The position numbers and the translations under genes were made by a program. A DNA stretch of 5,129 nt, from NCBI GenBank assembly GCA_023437745.1, contig JAEZFI010000165.1, positions 1 to 5,129 of the forward strand, given 5' to 3'. The notes under the pieces were generated by a model. That model saw only the letters and a program-made list of their open reading frames with translations. It was not told where the DNA came from and did not search any database. This DNA comes from Actinomycetes bacterium (lineage in GTDB: Bacteria > Actinomycetota > Acidimicrobiia > Acidimicrobiales > Microtrichaceae). Every line of letters starts with the position of its first letter. The stretch's first letter is position 1. Shown one piece after another: positions 1-5,044 of this stretch.

Positions 1-50
1 GTTCTGTGTCGTGAGACGCGCCAGAACTGGCGCGTTCCACGACACAGAAC
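1..50. terminator. 50-nt two-storey hairpin with GTTCTGT/ACAGAAC outer arms (putative terminator of an upstream gene)
   Basis: Bases 1-13 are the exact reverse complement of 38-50 (GTTCTGTGTCGTG / CACGACACAGAAC). Bases 16-24 are the exact reverse complement of 27-35 (ACGCGCCAG / CTGGCGCGT). Between the two stems 14/37 is an A-C mismatch and 15/36 can form a G-U wobble. The apex is tight, so the last one or two pairs open to give a GAAC-like tetraloop. No U-tract follows on either strand, so it is not a textbook intrinsic terminator. It lies upstream of the predicted dehydrogenase promoter and would not be part of that mRNA. Ending the transcript of a gene to the left, outside the window, is therefore the simplest role. 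A second element of the same design closes the other end of the window. Confidence 0.55.
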
Positions 51-61
51 GGCCACGCGAA

Positions 62-92
62 CTGAAACGCGTTCTACTTCTGCCGCTACGCT
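62..92 (+). promoter_or_regulatory. Candidate sigma-70-type promoter giving a leaderless dehydrogenase mRNA
   Basis: TACGCT at 87-92 fits the actinobacterial -10 consensus TANNNT. It ends seven bases before the ATG at 100, so transcription would start at or next to the A of the start codon. A weak -35-like CTGAAA lies at 62-67 with a long 19-base spacer. No Shine-Dalgarno-like purine run precedes the ATG (the seven bases before it are CGGCGCG). This agrees with leaderless translation, which is common in actinobacteria. The call rests on motif spacing only. Confidence 0.45.
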
Positions 93-99
93 CGGCGCG

Positions 100-1185
100 A
101 TGAAGGCGATCGTGTGGGATGGGCAGCAGGCGACCGTGGAGACCGACGTGACGGTGCGCGACCTGCGCGCCGGCGAGGTCCGCGTGAAGATCGAGGCGGC
201 GGGGCTGTGCCACAGCGACGTGTCCGTCCTGAACGGCGACATCATGTTCCCGCCACCCGTGGTGCTGGGCCACGAGGGTGCGGGCGTCGTCACGCAGGTG
301 GCACCCGACGTCACGAACGTGACGGTCGGCGACCACGTGGTGCTGTCGACGCTCGGCAACTGCGGCCAGTGCGCGCAGTGCGACCGCGGCAAGCCCACCT
401 TCTGCCGGCAGACGCTCGGCAAGCTGTCCCGCCCGTTCGCCCGGGGCGAGGGTGACGACGCCAAGAAGCTCTTCCAGTTCGCCAACCTCGGGGTCTTCGC
501 CGAGGAGACCGTGGTGAAGGCCACGCAGGCTGTCGCCGTGCCGAAGGACCTGCCGCTCACCTCCGCGTCGCTCATCGGCTGCGGCGTGCTGACCGGTGTG
601 GGTGCCGTGTTCAACCGGGCGAAGGTCACCCACGGCGAGTCCGTCGTCGTGATCGGCGTGGGCGGCATCGGCCTCAACGTGATCCAGGGCGCCGCGCTCT
701 CCGACGGCCTGCCGATCATCGCCGTCGACACCAACCCGGGGAAGGAGGCGTTCGCCCGCCAGTTCGGCGCGACCCACTTCATCTGCCCCGACGGCCCCGA
801 CTTCGACCTCGTCGCCGCCGTGAAGGAGATCCGCCCCAACGGCGTCGACTACGTGTTCGAGTGCGTCGGCTCGACCGTCCTCATCCGCACGTCGACCGAC
901 CTGCTCGACTGGGGCGGCACGCTGGTGATGCTCGGCGTCCCCAAGATGGGCTCCGAAGCCAGCTTCGTCGTCAACACCATGTACAACGACAAGACGATCA
1001 TGGGCTGCCGGTACGGCTCGGCCCGCCCCCAGTACGACATCCCCCTGATGGTGGACCTCTACCGTGCGGGGCGACTGCAGCTCGACGAACTCGTCTCGGC
1101 GACCTACCCGCTCGAGGACTTCCAGCTGGCGCTCGACGAGCTGCACGAGGGCAAGCTCGCCCGCGGCGTGCTGAAGGTCGGCTGA
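100..1185 (+). CDS. Zinc-dependent alcohol dehydrogenase, MDR superfamily (class III-like)
   Basis: This is a 361-residue cytoplasmic medium-chain dehydrogenase, a normal length for the family. It is expected to oxidise an alcohol to an aldehyde or ketone, or the reverse, with a nicotinamide cofactor. The catalytic zinc ligands are visible as Cys37 (GLCHSD), His58 (GHEGAG) and Cys161 (GCGVLTG). The structural zinc site is the four-cysteine lobe Cys88, Cys91, Cys94 and Cys102. The Rossmann fold carries GVGGIG at 186-191. The acidic Asp210 at the end of the second strand (AVDTNPGK) favours NAD over NADP. The overall pattern resembles the AdhC/FrmA-like and mycothiol- or NDMA-type actinobacterial dehydrogenases, but I cannot assign a substrate. 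The ATG at 100 gives the family's usual N-terminus (MKAIVWDG) and sits just behind a -10-like element. The stop is one base before the cyclase-family gene, indicating co-transcription. Confidence 0.93.
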   Translation: MKAIVWDGQQATVETDVTVRDLRAGEVRVKIEAAGLCHSDVSVLNGDIMFPPPVVLGHEGAGVVTQVAPDVTNVTVGDHVVLSTLGNCGQCAQCDRGKPTFCRQTLGKLSRPFARGEGDDAKKLFQFANLGVFAEETVVKATQAVAVPKDLPLTSASLIGCGVLTGVGAVFNRAKVTHGESVVVIGVGGIGLNVIQGAALSDGLPIIAVDTNPGKEAFARQFGATHFICPDGPDFDLVAAVKEIRPNGVDYVFECVGSTVLIRTSTDLLDWGGTLVMLGVPKMGSEASFVVNTMYNDKTIMGCRYGSARPQYDIPLMVDLYRAGRLQLDELVSATYPLEDFQLALDELHEGKLARGVLKVG

Positions 1186-1189
1186 GTTG
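1173..1189 (+). promoter_or_regulatory. Ribosome binding site and TTG start of the cyclase-family gene
   Basis: GAAGG at 1173-1177, inside the last codons of the dehydrogenase, lies nine bases before the TTG at 1187. The dehydrogenase stop (TGA, 1183-1185) falls between them. The next in-frame ATG is 84 codons further in and would remove the conserved N-terminal region (NWGRWG, GTANLID), so TTG is the credible start. The arrangement suggests translational coupling. Confidence 0.6.
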
Positions 1190-2137
1190 GCGATCTCTCC
1201 CGAGCTCCTCGAGCTCGCCGATCGGGTCCGGAACTGGGGTCGCTGGGGCGACGACGACCAGCGGGGCACCGCCAACCTGATCGACGAGGCGGCAGCGCTG
1301 CGTGGTGCCGCCAGCGTCCGGACCGGCGAGCGCATCGGCCTGGCCGTGGACCTGAAGGCCAACGGCATCCAGATCGGCCAGCCCGCCGGGCGCTACAACC
1401 CGATCCTCACCCCCACCTCGCTGAACCAGCGGGACAAGATGAGCCCGGGCGTGTGGGAGGGCACCGACGACATGGTGTCGATGTCGACCTGCGCCGGCAC
1501 ACACGTCGACGCGCTGAGCCACATCGGGTACGACAACCAGCTCTACGGCGGCCGTGACCAGCGGGCCTCGGTGACCGCAGCCGAGGGTGCGACCTGGTGC
1601 GGAGCGGAGCAGCTCCCCGCCGTCGCGACCCGCGGCGTGCTGGTGGACGTGCCCCGGCAGCGCGGCGTGGACGACCTCCCGCCGGGCACTGCCGTGACGG
1701 CCGACGACCTCGCCGCCGCCTACGCCCGCGGGGGCATCGAGCCGGCCGCCGGCGACGTGCTGGTCGTCCGGACCGGCGAGATCCGCCACTACCTCTCGGG
1801 GGATCGCGATCGCTACGCGCTGGGGGTCGACTGGCAGCTGACGGGCGTCGGGCTGAGCTGCGTCGAGTGGCACCATGCCCACGACATCGCCGGCTGCTTC
1901 GACGACACCTACGCCTACGAGGTCATGCCCCCCGAGTCGGGCAACTGGGACGACCTGCTCGCCGTCCACATGCTGCAGCTCCGCGACATGGGGATGCTGC
2001 AGGGCCAGAACTGGAACCTCGAGGCCCTCGCCGATGCCGTCGCGCTGGACGACCGCACCGACTTCCTGCTCGTCGCAGCGCCCGAGCCCATCGTCGGCGC
2101 CACCTCTGCGCCGGTGCATCCCGTCGCCATCCGCTGA
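1187..2137 (+). CDS. Cyclase-family metal-dependent hydrolase (PF04199, kynurenine formamidase-like fold)
   Basis: This is a 316-residue soluble protein of the long (about 300-330 residue) branch of the putative cyclase family, whose characterised relatives include kynurenine formamidase (KynB) and isatin hydrolase. Those enzymes hydrolyse amide or cyclic amide bonds with a divalent metal. The family signature HxGTHxDxxxH appears here as CAGTHVDALSH at 102-112, keeping His106, Asp108 and His112 but with Cys102 where the first metal-binding His usually is. Other family marks are NWGRWGDDDQRGTANLI near the N-terminus, GVDWQLTGVGLS (213-224), the HHAHDIAG region (229-236) and the C-terminal HMLQLRDMGMLQGQNWNLEAL block (261-281). 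No signal peptide is seen. It follows the dehydrogenase by one base, so both probably act on the same compound or its product. The substrate is unknown, and the Cys102 change makes transfer of the KynB function unsafe. Confidence 0.88.
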   Translation: MAISPELLELADRVRNWGRWGDDDQRGTANLIDEAAALRGAASVRTGERIGLAVDLKANGIQIGQPAGRYNPILTPTSLNQRDKMSPGVWEGTDDMVSMSTCAGTHVDALSHIGYDNQLYGGRDQRASVTAAEGATWCGAEQLPAVATRGVLVDVPRQRGVDDLPPGTAVTADDLAAAYARGGIEPAAGDVLVVRTGEIRHYLSGDRDRYALGVDWQLTGVGLSCVEWHHAHDIAGCFDDTYAYEVMPPESGNWDDLLAVHMLQLRDMGMLQGQNWNLEALADAVALDDRTDFLLVAAPEPIVGATSAPVHPVAIR

Positions 2138-2144
2138 CGCATCC

Positions 2145-2195
2145 CCGGTCCTTTCGCCCGACCGGACGAAACTGGCCGGACTCGCTGGCCCGGTC
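2145..2195. other. Overlapping, mutually exclusive inverted repeats in the spacer after the cyclase gene
   Basis: The spacer 2138-2258 holds CCGGTC (2145-2150), GACCGG (2160-2165) and again CCGGTC (2190-2195). The middle copy can therefore pair with either neighbour. In the right-hand pairing an inner GGCC/GGCC stem (2174-2177 with 2187-2190) can also form. In addition, 2152-2171 is an imperfect palindrome, TTTCGcCCGacCGGaCGAAA, pairing at 8 of 10 positions. This could be the weak 3' end of the dehydrogenase-cyclase transcript or an operator for the sigma gene. No U-tract is present, and in DNA this rich in G and C some of the pairing is expected by chance. Confidence 0.35.
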
Positions 2196-2223
2196 GAGGG
2201 ATTGGGCAATATCCCCCGGATCG

Positions 2224-2250
2224 TGTCAACCGATGTGCCCGCCCGTGCGT
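2224..2250 (+). promoter_or_regulatory. Candidate ECF-sigma promoter in front of the sigma factor gene
   Basis: TGTCAACC at 2224-2231 is followed, after 16 bases, by CGT at 2248-2250. The conserved AAC in the -35 element and CGT in the -10 element, 16-17 bases apart, are the hallmark of many actinobacterial ECF promoters. The predicted start of transcription would fall near 2257-2260, on or beside the first ATG of the sigma gene. This would fit positive autoregulation, which is common for ECF factors. It rests on motif match alone. Confidence 0.4.
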
Positions 2251-2258
2251 ATGCACTC

Positions 2259-2780
2259 ATGATGGGAGTGATGATGCGGCCGACCCGAGAGCTGGACGAC
2301 CTCGGAACCAGCGACTTCGACACCCGGTTCCGGGAGCTCTACCCGCGCTCGGTCGCGCTCGGCGTCCGGATGCTGGGGAACCGTTCGGCGGCCGAGGACA
2401 TCGCGTCCGAGGCGATGGCGCGGGCGCTGCTCCGCTGGGACAAGCTCGACCACGACCGTGTCGCCGGCTGGGTGCTGAAGGTGACGGCCAACCTGGCGAT
2501 CGACCTCATGCGCCGCAAGGGTCGGACGCTCGAGCCGGGCGTGATCGACCTCGAGGACTCCACGACCCTTCGCCTCGCGCTGGCCGACGCGCTGCAACGC
2601 CTGCCGCGACGCCAGCGCGAGGCGATCGCACTGCGCTACCTGTCGGACCTGAGCGAGGCGGACACCGCAGCTGCGCTCGGCATCGGTCCGGGATCCGTGA
2701 AGACGCACGTCCACCGTGGGCTCGGACGCCTGCGTGAGCTGCTGGGTGACGAGACGATGGAGGCTGTCCATGTCGGGTGA
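2259..2780 (+). CDS. ECF-type RNA polymerase sigma factor (sigma-70 family)
   Basis: From the ATG at 2259 this is a 173-residue protein with only sigma regions 2 and 4, the compact layout of extracytoplasmic-function factors. Region 2 spans about residues 22-88 (FRELYPRSVALGVRML, SAAEDIASEAMARALLRW, then GWVLKVTANLAIDLMRRK). Region 4 spans about 104-161, with LQRLPRRQREAIALRYLSDL followed by the helix-turn-helix SEADTAAALGIGPGSVKTHV and the tail HRGLGRLRELL. It would direct RNA polymerase to a small stress or signal regulon. The start is uncertain. ATGs at 2259, 2262, 2271 and 2274 are all in frame. GGGAG at 2264-2268 suits 2274 (168 residues), while the ECF-like promoter upstream suits a leaderless start at 2259. 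The next gene overlaps its end by 11 bases, so the two are translated together. No extra C-terminal domain, as in ECF41-type factors, is present. Confidence 0.9.
   Translation: MMGVMMRPTRELDDLGTSDFDTRFRELYPRSVALGVRMLGNRSAAEDIASEAMARALLRWDKLDHDRVAGWVLKVTANLAIDLMRRKGRTLEPGVIDLEDSTTLRLALADALQRLPRRQREAIALRYLSDLSEADTAAALGIGPGSVKTHVHRGLGRLRELLGDETMEAVHVG
2759..2763 (+). promoter_or_regulatory. Strong Shine-Dalgarno of the sigma-partner gene, inside the sigma coding sequence
   Basis: GGAGG lies six bases before the ATG at 2770, and all of this is within the last codons of the sigma gene. It fixes 2770 as the start of the membrane protein, rather than any upstream codon of that frame, and provides translational coupling. 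Confidence 0.7.
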
Positions 2781-3354
2781 GACGGGGTTGCACGACGTGC
2801 AGGTCGACGAGGTCACGATCGGCGAGGCCGACCTGGAGGTCGCGCTCGCCCGCACCCGGGCCCGGCACTCGGAGCTGGTGACCCGGAGGAAGCGGCGCAC
2901 GACGATGCTGGCCGGGGTCGGCGCGCTCCTGATCGTCGGGTCGGTCGGCGTGTACGCGTTGCAGGGTGACGACGGCGGCCGTGTCGTGACGGACCTTCCG
3001 CTCGCCGGCCAGCCCACGGAGTCGTCGGAGGTGCCGACCACGACGGCGACGCCGGTGGCACCGGTCGACATCGGGACGGCGGCCATCGTCCGCCGGGTGA
3101 GCGAGCTCGATCGCTTCAGCGTCGAGACAGCCGGCAGCGGTGCGGTCGTCCGTCTCACCATCGCCTGCGAGCTCGCCGGCGAGACGGCCGACGTCGCGGA
3201 GCAGGCCTGGGAGGGTCCGAAGCTGTTCGTCGAGATCATCGTGGGGTCGACCCAGCCCGGAACCCGGTGCGACGGCACGCCCCTCGAGGTGCAGGTGCCG
3301 ATCCCCGCCGGTGTCGATCCCGCACAGGTCACCGTCGCCGTCGGTCGCCCGTAG
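2770..3354 (+). CDS. Single-pass membrane protein, putative anti-sigma factor or sensor partner of the ECF sigma
   Basis: I do not recognise this 194-residue protein by sequence family. It has a short acidic-then-basic N-terminal part (1-45), a run of positive residues (TRRKRR, 38-43) and a hydrophobic helix at about 46-65. A Thr/Ser/Pro-rich linker (about 80-98) and a predicted extracytoplasmic beta-rich domain (about 100-194) follow. Basic residues before the helix put the N-terminus inside the cell. Cys133 and Cys167 in the outer domain could form a disulfide. The 11-base overlap with the sigma gene and the one-helix topology match the usual sigma/anti-sigma layout. However, the cytoplasmic part is shorter than a normal anti-sigma domain and lacks the HxxxCxxC zinc motif. 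It could instead be a co-expressed sensor or an envelope protein. The gene is certain; the role is inferred from context. Confidence 0.82.
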   Translation: MSGETGLHDVQVDEVTIGEADLEVALARTRARHSELVTRRKRRTTMLAGVGALLIVGSVGVYALQGDDGGRVVTDLPLAGQPTESSEVPTTTATPVAPVDIGTAAIVRRVSELDRFSVETAGSGAVVRLTIACELAGETADVAEQAWEGPKLFVEIIVGSTQPGTRCDGTPLEVQVPIPAGVDPAQVTVAVGRP

Positions 3355-3386
3355 CGCGACCGCCTGCGCGCCCAGCGTCGTGGCGG

Positions 3387-3428
3387 TACACGTCGCCGAT
3401 GGCGTCTCCTAGGCTGACGCCTCGTCAG
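3387..3428 (+). promoter_or_regulatory. Candidate promoter plus perfect palindrome (operator-like) ahead of the acyl-CoA synthetase
   Basis: In the 96-base spacer, TAGGCT at 3410-3415 fits the -10 pattern TANNNT. The matching -35 position (TACACG, 3387-3392) is poor. Overlapping the -10 is the perfect inverted repeat CTGACG-CCT-CGTCAG at 3414-3428, which covers the expected transcription start. That position is typical of a repressor operator, for example of the TetR type, but no known consensus is recognised. A weaker GCGCG-N8-CGCGC repeat (3354-3371), overlapping the preceding stop codon, may be part of the upstream gene's transcript end. Confidence 0.4.
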
Positions 3429-3438
3429 AAGCCGACCC

Positions 3439-3445
3439 GAGGGGG
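3439..3445 (+). promoter_or_regulatory. Ribosome binding site of the acyl-CoA synthetase
   Basis: GAGGGGG lies five bases before the ATG at 3451 and supports that start. The protein begins there with a normal family N-terminus (TLWELVDARVDATPDALM). Confidence 0.65.
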
Positions 3446-3450
3446 ACGCA

Positions 3451-4980
3451 ATGGTCACAGGGCGAACGCTGTGGGAACTTGTCGATGCGCGGGTGGACGC
3501 CACCCCTGATGCGCTGATGGCCGTCGACGAGGACATGCGCACCATGACCTTCGTCGAGTACGCCACCGAGGTCGAGCGCGCCGCGGCGGGTCTCGCCGAC
3601 TACGGCATCGGCCCGGGTTCCGTCGTCGCCTGGCAGCTCCCCACGTGGCTCGAGTCGCTGGTCCTCGTGGGCGCGCTGTCACGACTCGGCGCCGTCCAGA
3701 ACCCGATCCTGCCGATCTACCGCGAGCGCGAGGTCGGGTTCACGACCCGGCAGGGCAACGCCGAGCTGCTGATCGTCCCCTCGGTGTGGAACGGGTTCGA
3801 CTTCGAGGCGATGGCCACCGACGTCGCCCGTGAGCACGGGTCGATGCAGGTCCTCGTCTGCGACAAGGCCCTCCCGCAGGGCGACCCCACCCGGCTCCCT
3901 GCCCCGCCCGACCCCGACCTCGAGGAGCAGCCCGTCCGCTGGCTCTTCTACACGTCGGGGACCACGGCCGACCCCAAGGGCGCGCAGCACACCGACTCCA
4001 CCATCGCTGCCGTGGCCCGGGGCATGGGCGACCGGCTGGCGGTGATCGAGGCCGATCGCTCGGCGCTGGTGTTCCCGTTCACCCACATCGGCGGGATCAC
4101 CTGGCTGTTCACGACGCTGCAGTTCGGCTCGTCGCTGATCCTGATGGAGGCGTTCCACCCGCAGCGCACCGCCGAGGTCCTCTCCCGCGAGGGCGTGACG
4201 CTCGCCGGCTCCGGCACGCCGTTCCACATGGTGTACCTCGCCTACCAGCGGAGCCAGCCCACGCCGGTGTTCCCGCACGTCCGCGGCTTCCCCGGCGGCG
4301 GAGCGCCGAAGCCGCCGCAGCTCGTGCTCGACATGCGCGCGACGTTCGACGCCCCGGTGCTCTCCGGCTACGGCCTGACCGAGGCGCCCATCCTCACGAT
4401 GGCGTCGATCGACGACACCGACGACGAGCTCGCCCGCAGCGAGGGCAAGCCCATGCCGGGGGTCGAGCTGCGGTTCGTCCGCTTCGACGGCGTGGTCGCC
4501 GGCCCGGGCGAGGAGGGCGAGATCCGCGCCAAGGCGCCGCAGCTCATGAAGGGCTACCTCGACTCGTCGCTCGACGCCGACGCGTTCGACGAGGACGGAT
4601 GGTTCCGCACCGGTGACCTCGGCCGCCTCGACGAGCAGGGCAACGTGATCATCACCGGCCGGCTCAAGGACGTGATCATCCGCAAGGGCGAGAACGTGTC
4701 GGCCAAGGAGGTGGAGGACCACCTCTACAAGCACCCGAAGGTCGGCGACGTCGCGGTCATCGGACTGCCCGACGCCGAGCGTGGCGAGATGGTGTGCGCC
4801 GTGGTGTCGACCGCCGAGGGCGAGAAGCCGCTCGACTTCGACGAGATGATCGACTTCCTGAAGAACGACGGGCTGATGGTCCAGAAGCTCCCGGAGCGCC
4901 TCGAGGTGGTGGACCAGATCCCCCGCAACCCGTCGGGGAAGATCCTCAAGCAGGCCCTCAAGGACCAGTACTCCTCCTAG
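3451..4980 (+). CDS. AMP-forming acyl-CoA synthetase (ANL superfamily, cyclic/fatty acid-CoA ligase-like)
   Basis: This 509-residue enzyme activates a carboxylic acid with ATP to an acyl-adenylate and then to the CoA thioester. All core motifs are intact: the phosphate-binding loop YTSGTTADPKG at 167-177, the FPFTHIGG region (208-215), GFPGGGAP (279-286), the adenine-site motif GYGLTEAP (306-313), GWFRTGDLG (383-391), the hinge GRLKDVIIRKGENVSAKEVE (403-422), and PRNPSGKILK (491-500) with the catalytic Lys497. The N-terminal block with PIYRERE (88-94) recalls cyclohexanecarboxylate-CoA and related ligases more than classical long-chain fatty acid ligases, but this comparison is from memory. 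No membrane segment or carrier domain is fused to it. It is separated from the sigma unit by its own promoter-like spacer and ends three bases before a strong hairpin. It is therefore probably a single-gene transcript. The acid substrate is unknown. Confidence 0.93.
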   Translation: MVTGRTLWELVDARVDATPDALMAVDEDMRTMTFVEYATEVERAAAGLADYGIGPGSVVAWQLPTWLESLVLVGALSRLGAVQNPILPIYREREVGFTTRQGNAELLIVPSVWNGFDFEAMATDVAREHGSMQVLVCDKALPQGDPTRLPAPPDPDLEEQPVRWLFYTSGTTADPKGAQHTDSTIAAVARGMGDRLAVIEADRSALVFPFTHIGGITWLFTTLQFGSSLILMEAFHPQRTAEVLSREGVTLAGSGTPFHMVYLAYQRSQPTPVFPHVRGFPGGGAPKPPQLVLDMRATFDAPVLSGYGLTEAPILTMASIDDTDDELARSEGKPMPGVELRFVRFDGVVAGPGEEGEIRAKAPQLMKGYLDSSLDADAFDEDGWFRTGDLGRLDEQGNVIITGRLKDVIIRKGENVSAKEVEDHLYKHPKVGDVAVIGLPDAERGEMVCAVVSTAEGEKPLDFDEMIDFLKNDGLMVQKLPERLEVVDQIPRNPSGKILKQALKDQYSS

Positions 4981-4983
4981 ACC

Positions 4984-5033
4984 GTTCTGTTCCAGGGAGA
5001 GCATCGTTGGCGATGCTCTGGCTGGAACAGAAC
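4984..5033. terminator. 50-nt two-storey hairpin closing the acyl-CoA synthetase transcript (putative terminator)
   Basis: Bases 4984-4995 are the exact reverse complement of 5022-5033 (GTTCTGTTCCAG / CTGGAACAGAAC). Bases 4998-5006 are the exact reverse complement of 5011-5019 (AGAGCATCG / CGATGCTCT). A symmetric GG/GG interior loop separates the stems and TTGG forms the apical loop. It starts three bases after the stop codon, the position expected of a transcript end. No U-tract follows (GAACCCAG), so it would be a U-less terminator, an RNA-stabilising 3' end, or a pause site. The motif CAGAACG that ends it recurs at 5039-5045. Its outer seven bases, total length and architecture match the hairpin at the left edge. 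Confidence 0.65.
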
Positions 5034-5044
5034 GAACCCAGAAC

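Noticed and set aside
51..99. Riboswitch or structured leader ahead of the dehydrogenase
   Set aside because: The space is under 50 bases and the best promoter leaves almost no leader. The hairpin at 1-50 is upstream of that promoter.
100..1185. Naming the dehydrogenase as formaldehyde/mycothiol-dependent or as adhC
   Set aside because: The zinc sites and fold are clear, but no residue pattern I can see by eye distinguishes the thiol-dependent enzymes from other class III-like alcohol dehydrogenases, so no gene symbol is given.
2198..2215. GGGAT-N8-ATCCC hairpin and ATTGGGCAAT as a terminator or operator
   Set aside because: The five-base stem is weak with a large loop, there is no U-tract, and such short repeats are expected by chance.
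998..5004. Three long antisense open frames of about 440 codons (998-2323, 2226-3566, 3679-5004 on the - strand)
   Set aside because: They lie opposite well-supported genes, their translations are low-complexity (rich in Arg, Gly, Ala, Val, His) with no recognisable domains, and long spurious antisense frames are expected in DNA this rich in G and C.
1..5033. GTTCTGT ... ACAGAAC as terminal inverted repeats of a 5-kb mobile element
   Set aside because: No transposase, integrase or target-site duplication is present, and each end is a self-contained hairpin. Two separate 3'-end elements explain the pattern better.
4984..5033. Integron attC-like recombination site
   Set aside because: An attC site has RYYYAAC on the left and GTTRRRY on the right. 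Here the polarity is reversed and GTTCTGT does not fit GTTRRRY. There are no extrahelical bases and no integrase or cassette structure.
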